Positions 21,361 through 31,857 of a DNA stretch of 64,000 bases are shown one piece after another (the first letter of the stretch is position 1; every line of letters begins with the position of its first letter). The notes under the pieces are model-generated. The model was not told the DNA's origin, did no database searches, and saw only the letters and a list, made by a program, of their open reading frames with translations. This stretch comes from Metopolophium dirhodum (lineage: Eukaryota; Arthropoda; Insecta; Hemiptera; Aphididae): the NCBI RefSeq assembly GCF_019925205.1, contig NC_083562.1, forward strand, positions 24,924,001 to 24,988,000, given 5' to 3'. The translations under genes and the position numbers were made by a program.

Positions 21361-24300
21361 TTAAAATTTTCTGTGGGCTGGTCTTCCACCACCCCAAGAT
21401 CTGTTTCCACCACCGCCGCCGCCGCCGTACCATTTGTTACCACCACTCGCTAAAACAGTAATACAAAATGAATAAATACATCAAACCAAAAGAAAATAGG
21501 TTAACTTACGGAAAGAACGTGCAGCCATGGCAGCTAATTTGGGGTCAATACGTTGATTGGCTTCAGTAAGAACAGCTACAAGGTCTTTGGCTTGTTTGCT
21601 GTTGGAATGGGTAAAGAATGCATATGAGGTACCCTTTTGTGATGATCGTCCAGTTCTGCCTATTCTGTGAATATAATCTTCAGAGTTGTTGGGGTAATCA
21701 AAATTGATAACAAATTTGACATCATCGACATCTAAAAACAAATTAAATCATTAAGACTATGACAACTTTAATATAATGAGCAAAATAATTACCTAAACCT
21801 CTGGCAGCAACGTCAGTAGCAACCAAAATATTAGCTCTTCCACCTCTGAATTCTAAAAAATAAATTAAACATTATTTTAAATCGATATCTACATATTTTT
21901 ACATATTTTAAGTCAACATACGTTTCAATACATGGTCACGCTCTGATTGTGATTTGTCTCCATGAATTCCAACAGCTCTTGCCCTTTAATTCCAAATACA
22001 ATATTAAAATAAGAAAACAGTTTTTAAAATTAAAAATATAACCAAAACTACAGTAAAAAAATGTATACTAAATACTAATTTTGCACCTAAAATTTCATAA
22101 TTTAATCAGATCTTCTTAGAGGACAAATTAAGCAACACAAAGTATGCTTATTAAGTAGAATCATCATGTATCTTTAAGTAAAATGTACCTTTTTTTAATA
22201 TAAAATAAAGGCTATTCAGATCTTCATAGAGGACAAAAAACAACACAAAGTACGTTAACAACATTTTGGATCATCATGCATCCTAAAGAAAACGTAAACA
22301 AGTATCATAGGATAAAATTAATTGACAGGAACCTATGGTAATTACAAAATTCAGATCTTCTTAGAGGACAAATTAAACAACACAAAGTATGCTTATTAAG
22401 TAGAATCATCATGTATCTTAAATATAAAAGAATGGCCAAAAATTCAGATCTTCTTAGAGGACAAATTAAACAACACAGAGTATGTTATTTTTAAAAAATC
22501 ATCATCGTATTATATAGCCTTATTATGAAAATTAATGTATAAATAGCAAAGAAAATAATTGATGACTTACCCCATATTAGTTATTTTACGTGTGATTGTA
22601 TCCACCTTGCGTTTGGTTTCAGCAAAAATAATGGTTTTATTTTCTTCCATATTAGCAATGTCTTGCAATAAATCCATTAATTTGTCTTCTTTTTCGTGTT
22701 CTTGACAAACATCTACATTTTGTAAGATATTGTGGTTGGCAGATAATGTTAAAGAACCAACATTCAATTGAATGTAATCGCTTAAGAAATCATTTGCTAA
22801 CTTCTGAACTTCTTTAGGCCATGTGGCTGACCACATCAAAACTTGTCGGTCAGGCTATAACAATAAATAATATAGATAAGATTTGTAAATAGAACAAGAG
22901 GTTTAATAAAAACTTACTCTAATCTGTTGAATGATTTTCCTAATTTGAGGTTCAAAACCCATGTCAAGCATACGGTCAGCTTCATCCAATACTAAATAGG
23001 TACAACGTTGCAAATTGGTTGCACGAGATTCTAAGAAATCTAATAGACGACCTGGTGTAGCAATAACAATCTCAACACCATTCATTAAATCTCTAGCCTA
23101 TGAATTTAATTAACAATTTAGAATAGGTAACAAACAAAAATTTACAAATTTAATTGTTGATTAAGTAAGGAATTAAAGTTTCATAATGCATTCATCGCTA
23201 GGCACTGAAAACTCTTCGTTCAAAACTGATGAGCTTTAACTTACTGTTGTTTCAGTGCTGCGAGAAGTAACATGCTGACGATTTTAGTTTCCGATGTCTA
23301 AGGAAATGAATCTAGGATGAGAGTTCATAGGAAGAAAACGTATCGGTTACTTGAACCGAAAAATAAATGGCCGCCAATTAATATTTTAATTGTTTAAATT
23401 CGGTTTGCAGCGCCTCCAAATGCATGAACACGACTTATATATAATAATATAATAATTATTAGTCATGGTCCAAAAACACTGTGCGTTATTAAGGTTACGT
23501 TATTATTTCATTATGTAATAAAAAAACCGTTTCTGCAAAACCGAATTTCAAAATGGCGGCCTGCAAAGAACAAAAACAGAACAACCAATTATTAGTACAC
23601 TGAGAAATAGAAAGCATAAATAAATTGACCATTTAAATGTCATCAATTTATTACCTCATTTCAAGTGTAATTTATACCTGATGTGATTTTGGAGCACCAC
23701 CATAAATGCATGTTGACCGTAAATATGTGGACTGATTGAATAATCCAGCAACCTTTTGTATTTGCTGGGCTAACTCTCTAGTTGGAGCCAAGACTAAAGC
23801 AATTGGGCCATCTCCTTTTTTCAATGGCTCTTGATTATTTATGTGTACTACAGCTGGCAATGTATACTACAACATATATCCAAATTTTAAAGATACATTT
23901 TTTTTTTATTTATTAAGTTTCAATAAAAAAAGAAAAACTTACACCCAAAGTTTTTCCAGAACCAGTCTGGGCTACTCCAACCATGTTTTTGCCACTCATC
24001 GCAATAGGCCAACCTTGTGCTTGAATAGGCGTAGGTTCAGTAAAACCCTCATTCCTATAATCATAAAAATAAAAGGTTAATTTTGGTATATTATCAGTTA
24101 TTTATAAGTGTTGCACAAATTATCAAAAAGATACCATAAGATAAGAAATTGTCTCACCGTATAACAGTCATAACATAGTCTGGAAAATTTGCTTCTTTAA
24201 AATGTTGAATTGGATAAGGAACAGGACTCCTATCTGAGCTCATCACGGTGATATCCTTTCCAGTTCTATACTTATCCACTTCTTCATAAGATCTAAAAAA

Positions 24301-26153
24301 AAGTGTATTAAGTAGTAAGTACCTTTCATGAAATTCAAATTTATATAATTTTCTTACCTTCTTTCAATAGTTGGATGAGGAACATAAAACTCTTTCTTAA
24401 ATGGCCTTAGTTGGACACGGTCCCAGTTGGGGGCTTGTAAATTGGCACCAGGGTTTTTCTTGGCACCACCCATTCCACCACGACCACCACCTCCACCACC
24501 GCCATATGATGATCGTTGGCCTCCATAAGAACCATTACTTCTTCCGCCACCTGTACCATTTCTTGCATAAGACCTATAATATAAATGATTCATTCAATTA
24601 TATCATAACATAAAATTTATGAATAAAAAAATTATTAAATGACAAGCAGCGATTGTCATAATAGGGATAATTTAATAAATTATAACAGTTTGAATTACCA
24701 AAGATAAAGATCATAACATCATGATCTTAAGTTTAAATTTAATATGCAATAAAATTAATTCATATCTGAACGATGATAACTTTATTAATAAGTACGACAT
24801 TGTTGACTTGACATGAGCGCGTGCAGATAGCTATCATGATCTTAATAATATGTTAGTCAGTAGAGCAATTTCAAATGTGTACGGCTAATAAAGACTTGAT
24901 AGAAAAGGGATTGTTAGTGCATGTCAACAACTCGATGACACTGAATATATGGGCGACTACTTACTCATGCTAACCATGTTATGTAGTGACATCGCAGTCG
25001 AACATGTTACATTGACGGACATGACTGCTAATGCTGTTATGCAAATAATAACTGCAATTTGGTAGTCACTTTGATTGGGCATAATCCATACATTTTTAAG
25101 AATAATTTTTTTTTTGCCCAAATTGCGAGTTACAAGAGGACACTAGTTAATTTCCAATCTAGTGAAGCCATAAGAAAGGAAACTGCCATACCAGTCATGG
25201 TCATATTAAGATTTAAATTAGTAAGACTGCTATAGTGCTACTGTTACTGTCTATCAATGAGTTAAGAAAACATGATTGTGGTACCGAATACAAAAATTAC
25301 ATATTTACTAAAATAATAGTAAAAATGTAAACAAAAACCTATTGAAATTAATTAAAATCATTGAAAAAAAAAAATCTACAAACCTACTTACTGGGATAAT
25401 TATGAGCACAATATTTAGGTTAATACACGATAATATATTAAGTTGGATACAAAATAATAATAAATAAATGCATAACCTATTTACATTGAATTTAATGAAA
25501 CATAGTTTATTTAAATAGTTGGAAGTTTTTCAATAAATATTAGTTTTAATTTGTACAGGTGTATAAGAAACCTAGCTATATTGATTTAGTTCCGAGTAAA
25601 TATATGCTTAGTCAATGGAACGAGCACCAGAGAGCAGCACAATAATGTCTTAGAAAGCGTGCAATATTGATTAAATTACAATACCAGTATGCGTCTATAC
25701 ATACGAAAATGAAACGCTTTAATAAATTGATCGTACAAACCAAAAATGCATTCGACAGTACTAGGGAATTTTAACGTAAGTAATTTTAACGAAAGTAGAC
25801 ATTCGTTAGTTTCATAATAATAATTGAGGTTAGAATAGCGAGTCCTAACCTAACGCAATTCAATATTTGTGAATAATTTTCAAGGGCACATTTTACCGGT
25901 TGCCCAAATACGTTTAGTGACGTAGACAATTATAACCAATGTGGTAATTAGTTTGGTAGTACCGAAAAGGTAGGCAAAACCTCAACCCGACAACCAACCC
26001 TGAACCCAACCACATTGTTTCCACACCACCTATGTATAACAAACAACATCGCGTACACCCACACAACTCAAGTTAAATTTAGTTTCTCGTCCCGTGAAAA
26101 CTAGTAAACCACGCAGCACGATGTTAATGAATAGTTAAAAATTGTACTTACAT
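21361..26153 (-). CDS. Rm62: DEAD-box ATP-dependent RNA helicase p62/Rm62 (DDX5/DDX17 family, 516 aa)
   Basis: A nuclear RNA helicase of the p68 family (splicing, miRNA and rRNA processing in other animals). Minus-strand coding exons: 26153..26152, 24573..24358, 24292..24158, 24054..23943, 23866..23678, 23097..22918, 22854..22571, 21983..21922, 21852..21793, 21731..21510, 21449..21361 (1551 nt, all in phase). Exon 1 supplies only AT of the start codon; G comes from exon 2, giving MSYARNG. An RGG-like glycine-rich N-terminus is followed by AQTGSGKT (146-153), PTRELA (183-188), DEAD (256-259), SAT (287-289), HRIGRTGR (435-442) and a glycine-rich tail ending RPAHRKF. This tail is shorter than in vertebrate p68. 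Intron 7 carries four snoRNA-like units, and intron 5 a candidate poison exon. DDX5 versus DDX17 cannot be distinguished; the fly name Rm62 is used by similarity. Confidence 0.95.
22102..22172 (-). ncRNA. C/D-box snoRNA-like unit 1 (intronic)
   Basis: On the host-gene strand: box C ATGATGA (22167..22161) and box D CTGA (22109..22106), exactly 62 nt from start of C to end of D. Directly before box D is CCTCTAAGAAGAT, complementary to the conserved 18S rRNA stretch CUUCUUAGAGG. By the box D +5 rule this would direct 2'-O-methylation of a U in that segment. It lies in helicase intron 7 with three sister units. No strong terminal stem is visible. Confidence 0.8.
22212..22282 (-). ncRNA. C/D-box snoRNA-like unit 2 (intronic, diverged guide)
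   Basis: Box C at 22277..22271 and box D at 22219..22216, again 62 nt end to end. The guide reads CCTCTATGAAGAT, one substitution relative to the other three units, within the predicted rRNA duplex. The spacer between the boxes is also the most diverged. It may be a decaying copy or one with changed specificity. Confidence 0.72.
22347..22417 (-). ncRNA. C/D-box snoRNA-like unit 3 (intronic)
   Basis: Box C at 22412..22406 and box D at 22354..22351, 62 nt end to end. The guide CCTCTAAGAAGAT is identical to units 1 and 4, and the interior is almost identical to unit 1, which suggests recent duplication or gene conversion. Confidence 0.8.
22440..22510 (-). ncRNA. C/D-box snoRNA-like unit 4 (intronic)
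   Basis: Box C (GATGATGA) at 22505..22499 and box D at 22447..22444, 62 nt end to end. Same guide as units 1 and 3; the box C-proximal spacer is replaced by a T/A-rich stretch while the guide half is conserved. It lies closest to the 5' splice site (about 60 nt). Confidence 0.78.
23245..23560 (-). other. Candidate poison cassette exon in helicase intron 5
   Basis: On the helicase strand, a pyrimidine-rich tract ending TTTTTGTTCTTTGCAG precedes 23560, and a consensus donor GTAAGT follows 23245. The 316-nt segment between is less AT-rich than the neighbouring introns. Joined to exon 5 (phase 0) it would read 21 codons (AAILKFGFAETV...) to an in-frame TAA, and its length is not a multiple of three. 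Inclusion would therefore truncate the helicase before the DEAD motif and should trigger nonsense-mediated decay. Both splice sites lie next to or inside potential stems (23202..23212 with 23249..23258; 23368..23410 with 23533..23563). This is inferred from sequence only. Confidence 0.45.
23366..23563. repeat. Inverted repeat within the candidate poison exon
   Basis: The left arm (about 23366..23410, containing AAATGGCCGCCAATT and AAATTCGGTTTGCAG) and right arm (23533..23563, CTGCAAAACCGAATTT then AAAATGGCGGCC) are reverse complements with one internal expansion. The loop is about 120 nt. The pairing covers the region just inside the predicted 3' splice site. It could be a regulatory RNA structure or the remnant of a MITE. 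Confidence 0.65.
24574..26151 (-). other. Helicase intron 1 (splits the start codon)
   Basis: Donor GTAAGT directly after AT at 26153..26152; acceptor TTATATTATAG before G at 24573. No further exon, repeat or RNA gene recognised inside its 1.6 kb. Confidence 0.7.
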
Positions 26154-26600
26154 TATGGTTATTTTTTCGGTAAGCAACTGTTGACGATTAGATATGGATT
26201 TGACGTGTAGTGGATTCAATATGGCGGACCTGACGACTCTCAAGCCTTGAGCAAACATTATAAATTAAACTAAATTAAATGTAAACGGATATTAATTTAA
26301 CTAAAGTGAACGTTCAGGAATTGTACGTTCAATACTTACAATATAATAGAGAACGTGGTATATGATGACGACGTTGGATTGTCGTTGAGACTGTAGGTTA
26401 GGAATGAACAATAAAATTCGTTTGGACGACAAGTATAGTGTATCGTCGACGCCTGTTAACGAAAGAAAGAACGATGTTCGATCGTCGACCCCACGGGCTA
26501 CGACGGTCGATCGATGACGTATTTCCTTGTACAACTATGTTATGCGCATGCGCAATACCACAGTAGTACCACACTCGAACAGTGCTGCCAACCCAAACTA
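26154..26600 (-). promoter_or_regulatory. 5' UTR and promoter region of the p68 helicase
   Basis: Sequence upstream of the helicase start on the minus strand. The untranslated part of exon 1 includes GTCCGCCATATTG near 26220. The block 26380..26540 is CpG-rich for this genome. The transcription start cannot be fixed from sequence. Confidence 0.4.
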
Positions 26601-27097
26601 TCAGAGACGTTCCTGACTTTTCTTATAATATGCATATGCACTTAAAAAAATGATGTATATAATATCATACATATATATATCATATATACGATGTATATTA
26701 TATTTACATCGTGGTTACTGGTTATATTATTATACATCGTCATTCTACTCATTCGTCATTAATAAAGTAAGAACCTTCATGATTCATTATTCAATCTCAG
26801 TTTTTACAACTTTTCAGAAGGAATAAAAACCATGTGTATTTTGAAAGTTTGAAATGTTGAAAGTTATTACTGTTAATATCTCTAGGTAGAACAATTTAAT
26901 CAACTATAAAACAATAAAACGTAAAGTGTATACATGGAAGGGAGTTGGAATGAAGAGATCTATCTTTCTGAAAAGTTTTTTTTACCAAGAATTTGTTTTT
27001 GCAAAAGATTCATATGAGCTTGCTTTGATCATATAATATTTACGTTTTCAAATAATACATAGATCAAAATCACAAACGATGTTGGCCCACTCAACAC

Positions 27098-27133
27098 CAC
27101 GGATATAGATCTATAGCCGTATCTATAGCCGTG
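27098..27133. mobile_element. 36-bp palindromic miniature transposon (CACGG-type ends)
   Basis: Ends CACGGATATAGAT and ATCTATAGCCGTG are inverted with one mismatch; only about 10 nt separate them. Flanked by a perfect 8-bp duplication CTCAACAC (27090..27097 and 27134..27141). It shares the CACGG terminus and 8-bp duplication with the elements at 18421, 28260 and 32124, but the subterminal bases differ. Confidence 0.8.
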
Positions 27134-28259
27134 CTCAACACTCAACAGATGACAGATATAGCTAGTATATAGATAATGAAGAATTATATAATAAACACAT
27201 TATCTATATGAGATTATGATTTATGACTATATATGTTATAGATACCCCGAGGCAAATATGTATATAGGTAATTGAGAACATCCGAACATATGTCAATATA
27301 TTATATATGTTAAACAATAATAATATCCCTATTATATAGGGATTTCTCCTATGAGACCTTACTGTTGGTGGCCCTAAAGACCAGGAAAATATAACCCACC
27401 AAAGAAACACCTCCCAAGAGCATAAATAATAATACTTATAAGTTCTAATGGCTATATTATATGTTATAATATTTGTTCTCTTTTCCATAAGACAATAAGA
27501 CTATAAACAAAAACTCTACTCTATAACCTATAAAGTGTTGATCTAAGTATCCAACTATGGTCTATCAATAAATCAACATCTTTGTATTATCTATATGACT
27601 ATATTTAACCTATAAAGTAATGGTCTCTAACTCAAATTATCTGCAACCGGCCATATATTTGTACGAAATAGGGTCGCTAGCAAAACGCCTTTTTTAGATT
27701 ACCCTAATTAGTATTTTCGTACTATACTACTATATATGTCTATATACTAGTATAATAATAACTATTATATTATGATTGATTTAGTAGTATTAATGTATTT
27801 ATTATTTGACTTATATAAATCGGTAGATAATTTAAACAAGTGCTAATTAATATTATACCGGTAAGTATTAGTCCATGTCTCACGCACGGCTGCACGAATT
27901 ACGACGTAATATAATAAAACATAACTTAATAGACTTATGTAGTTATGTCCGAATGCATGCATAGTCAATTTGTTTGTCACATAATTATGACATGTCTTAT
28001 ACTGGTAGCTTGTGTTGGTATTTTTGGCAAAAAAATATTGTAATTTGAATGTTATTTTAATGATCTTAGTAAAATTAAACAAGCAGCAATCTTATCATAA
28101 CGATAAAACCCGTACCTTTACCTTTAAAATTAAAACTACAAAGAAGAATTTATTGTCGATATCATTCCTCGGCTTCCTTACGATTTTCGTTATCACCGGC
28201 TTCTATTATATTGTTGAAAAATGAATAAGGATTATATTTTTTGTAGCCTTGATTATAAT

Positions 28260-28312
28260 CACGGACTAAGATATTTAGTATCCATATGTATATATATAAA
28301 TCTTAGTCCGTG
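28260..28312. mobile_element. 53-bp miniature transposon (CACGG family)
   Basis: Terminal inverted repeats CACGGACTAAGAT and ATCTTAGTCCGTG (the right end follows TATAA) around an AT-rich core. Perfect 8-bp duplication ATTATAAT at 28252..28259 and 28313..28320. Same ends as the 28-bp element at 18421. Confidence 0.87.
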
Positions 28313-29061
28313 ATTATAATAAAGACGTCATCACATCAAGGTCACGGGCAAATTGCGTGTTAAAACTTAGAGGTGTTTGAACCTGTATTGTAGTCCGTGG
28401 ACAGCGTTTGTGCCCTTATAGTTTATTCTATATTATATTATTACTATACATAAAATATATTCACAATAATTAGTTGATTAAAGAAGAATGATTATTCTGA
28501 AGTCTCCTCTAAATATACTTGACAAAAATTAAAATGTCTAAGAATGAGACATGAGTTATGAGAAAATTCACTCCATCCTTAGATCATACTTCTATCCAAT
28601 AGTTGCTTCTAATTTCAGCATCTCGCAACACCATTTTTATAGTGCTTAACCACATTCAAAAGTTGTTTTTCTTTTATTTGGACAAATTACTCCTGAACTA
28701 TTTATTTCATCATTTGACATATTTTTATATCTAATATAACGTATACTCTAGAATAGGGGTGGCAAATTATTTAGACGCTACGTGGAAAAATTACATTTTA
28801 TTTTCACTTGAGCTTGCTATTAAATTATGAAAAGAGGTAAGTAGGTAGGGACATATTATGAGCATACCGCTATGGCGCTATTTATCGGTCACTAACGATA
28901 TTATTCAATTTTATCTGTGGATATTAATAAATACATTAGGTATATATATAATAATACATTATAATTTTATTTATTATGGAAAATAAAAGTAATATATATA
29001 TATAAAATATAAATATTTAAATTTTTCGCGTGCCATGGATTTGCCATTGCTTCCCCAGAAT

Positions 29062-29460
29062 CAGTGGCGTAACTGGATAAAAATCTAGGGGGGGGGGGGG
29101 GGGGTGCAAAAAAATTAACCTCCCGTTCGGCCGTTCCCGTAGACATAATCGTGATTTCAAGATAATAACGTGTTCACAAATCACGGATTATAATAGTCAC
29201 GAATAATGCGATTATTGTAATAGTAGTAACACTGACAATACCTATGTCAACATTATATTATTCAACAAGAGAAACCTAAAATAAATATAAACTTTTATAA
29301 AGTAATTTGAGGAAAAAAATATTTTAATATTATGTTAACAGTCTTGTTAAGAATCCTTTTTTAATGTGGATTATTTAGAGGGGCAAAATTATATTTTTTC
29401 CCCCACAAACATTTCTGGGGGCAAGTGCCCCCCTCCTTGCCACCCGCAATTACACCACTG
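29062..29460. mobile_element. hAT-like non-autonomous element with CAGTGGCGTAA ends
   Basis: Left end CAGTGGCGTAACTGG and right end TTACACCACTG are inverted with a mismatch. The 8-bp flanks CCCAGAAT and TCCAGAAT match at 7 of 8. A long G run near the left and CCCCCCTCC near the right are typical of such decayed copies here. Similar CAGTGGCG starts occur at 46602 and, inverted, near 58780. No ORF. Confidence 0.7.
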
Positions 29461-30093
29461 TCCAGAATATTATCATTCATCTAAGTAAAACAATCGGATG
29501 TGTTTTATTTATTATTATCTAATATCTCTGTTTTCATTATATATATATATTCCACAAGTCACAACTGAAATTATATTTACATTTTTTGTTAAAACCCATA
29601 AGTATTTTACCAGTAAGGAATAATAAGTAATAAAAATTCCTTATAAGTTATAATATCATACTGAACTATGCTCATAAATTTATAAAATTTAATAATAAAT
29701 AATAATTACCATTTAGCATGTAATGCGAATTAGATAGGTAATGGCTTTATGTGATATTAAATTATCCTCTTCATAAATCACAATAATTATGAAATAAATA
29801 AGTACCTACAAAGTAATAACTTATATTAATACTAAAACATCTTAAAATCAATCAAATAACAATTATACATAAACAATAATTTATTATTCACTATAAAATT
29901 ACACATATACCAACTATTGCACATATTAAATATTAATATAAAATTCTCTAATACAGTATTAATGCATTATTCAATATTTTTTATTTCACATAGGAAATAT
30001 TATACAAATTAAATACTGAATATAATAATAAAACATTTTTTTTTTGTAAAAAGTTAAAAATAATTTGCTATCTATGGGTAATTTATATTGATA

Positions 30094-31857
30094 CTACAAA
30101 CAAGAGTTCATTAAAATATTTCCATTAATTATATTTGTGCTAAAAATAATAATTTTTATACTCATTGATTTTTCTAAAAAATGAAGTGCCGCTTGTTCAG
30201 CGTATGTTATACCTCCAATTACCATAACATATACAGTTTTTATACCAGTCTTAAAATCATTAACTTGGAATGAATAGTTAGATAATAATTTAACAATTTC
30301 TTCCTCGGGCATTTCTTCTTTACACATAATCTCTATTAGCTTACCAATAGCAGGGACATATGATCCACCAAATGCTGCACTCATGCAATGCTCGCTATCA
30401 TCTACAAGCCTTAATTTCTGCATCATGTTTTGCATCATTTGTTTGGTTTTATTAATGGATATAATTTTATTTAAATTACTGTTTAAAACCGAGCTATTAT
30501 CATGTTTTACTATTAAATTCATTTTCTCTAAAACATGGAATGTTTCAAAATACTTGAATCCATATTGGTGTAAAAATTTTGTTTTAATATTATTTAGTTC
30601 AATTGAAGTAAATCCATCTTGGCATTGTGAAAATAAACATATGAGCTGCAGTATATTGTTGGCACTACCTTTTCCAAAGGCCAACAAATCTTCTATACAG
30701 TTTAAGTTTTCTTTACGACTTCTGTTTTCTAACATATTTTTTTCTAGAGTAATATAATCAATAAATTTATCACCTATTACTTTTGATACAACTTCAGACG
30801 CATCTATATGGAACGTAAGATTTTTCTTTGACATTAAGACACTCTGTAACTCTTGAGTAACATACAGTTTCATTTCATCTAGTTGCAGTTTTTTGCTCTT
30901 TTCCAGTTTATCCTGCAATTCCTTGGATTTTGATTTCCAGTAATTTAACACATCACCAAACTGCTTGTATTTGACATATTCGTATGTTTCATCGGGGTTA
31001 CATAAGTTTTTTATAGATTTAGTTCCGTCAATTTTTTTTATCTCAACTATACCGTTTTGTATACCGACTACTTGATCTAAAAGACTGGCATATGTACAAG
31101 GAGTTAACAGAACACTTGCATAATCAAAATCCCTATCTAAAATACAAAAACATGATCCGCTATTAATGCTAGGCTTTCCTCTATCTGTAAAACATCTATT
31201 CAATAATTTATAAACAGCGGTAGATGACTTTCCATTTACACACACAGTCTTAGGAAACCCCAAAACCATAAAAGCTGTCCACAAGGCTTTGGCAACAGGC
31301 AATAACAATGACTGGTTTTCTTCGACAAACACATTTTTGTAGAAATCTATCATCTCCAATGAAAGTAATGAATCTCCTAAATGAATGAAATCCCATTGAA
31401 ATTCAAATATTTGAATGTACCCGTAGACACCTTCCTCTTCAAATTGTTTTTCAATAGTAATCAATGACCTGGGAACAAGAATGATTTTAATAATATCTTC
31501 AGCTATGCTTGTCCTACTTAGACACGAGTTAATGAGATCGCAAATAATTTTTGTCGCTGGTAGATTAGACGACACCAAAAAGACACACTGCCGATCGGTA
31601 ATTGGATTGATCGATTCTTGCAGTTTATATACCTTTTCCACCCCATAAAGCCTTTAACAAAAATGCATTTTATTATCTTAATATATAATTTCAACAAGAT
31701 CATACCTTAAACTTTTCATATCGATGAACATTTCAAGGGGTTTAAAAAGTCTATGTTCTACAACTAAGTCTTTAGGTCCGGGCATATCTTTCAGTATATT
31801 GATTAAATTTGTGTGGGATATTTGAGGAAAAGCATTTAACACCTTTTTGTCAAACAT
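30094..31857 (-). CDS. VPS33B: Vacuolar protein sorting-associated protein 33B (Sec1/Munc18 family, 569 aa)
   Basis: A Sec1/Munc18-like protein that in other animals pairs with VIPAS39 (SPE-39) and acts in endosomal and lysosomal membrane fusion. Two minus-strand exons: 31857..31706 (MFDKKVLNAFPQISHTNLIN...) and 31651..30094, joined in phase 2 across AG|GCTTTATGG. Recognisable features: the Sec1 core segment FCILDRDFDYASVLLTPCTY, the helical middle part with LLAFGKGSANNILQLICLFSQ, then FGGSYVPAIGKLIEIM and the C-terminal strand YVMVIGGITYAEQAALHFLE. The order and the C-terminal motif fit VPS33B better than VPS33A. At 569 residues it is somewhat shorter than the roughly 617 of vertebrate VPS33B, with no sign of frame damage. 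Its start is about 870 nt from the oppositely oriented M3-like gene. Confidence 0.92.

Larger units (their letters stand above)
26600..30093. other. Repeat-rich intergenic region without genes
   Basis: Between the helicase promoter and the 3' end of VPS33B. It contains three transposon insertions with target duplications (27098..27133, 28260..28312, 29062..29460) and AT microsatellite-like stretches. Small ORFs (27204..27488, 27843..28082) have no domain or conserved start context and are not called. Confidence 0.5.

Noticed and set aside
21984..22570. Four spaced repeats that could suggest a CRISPR-like array
   Set aside because: The host is a eukaryotic gene intron; spacing between units is irregular (110, 135, 93 nt), and every unit has box C and box D at fixed distance, which fits snoRNAs.
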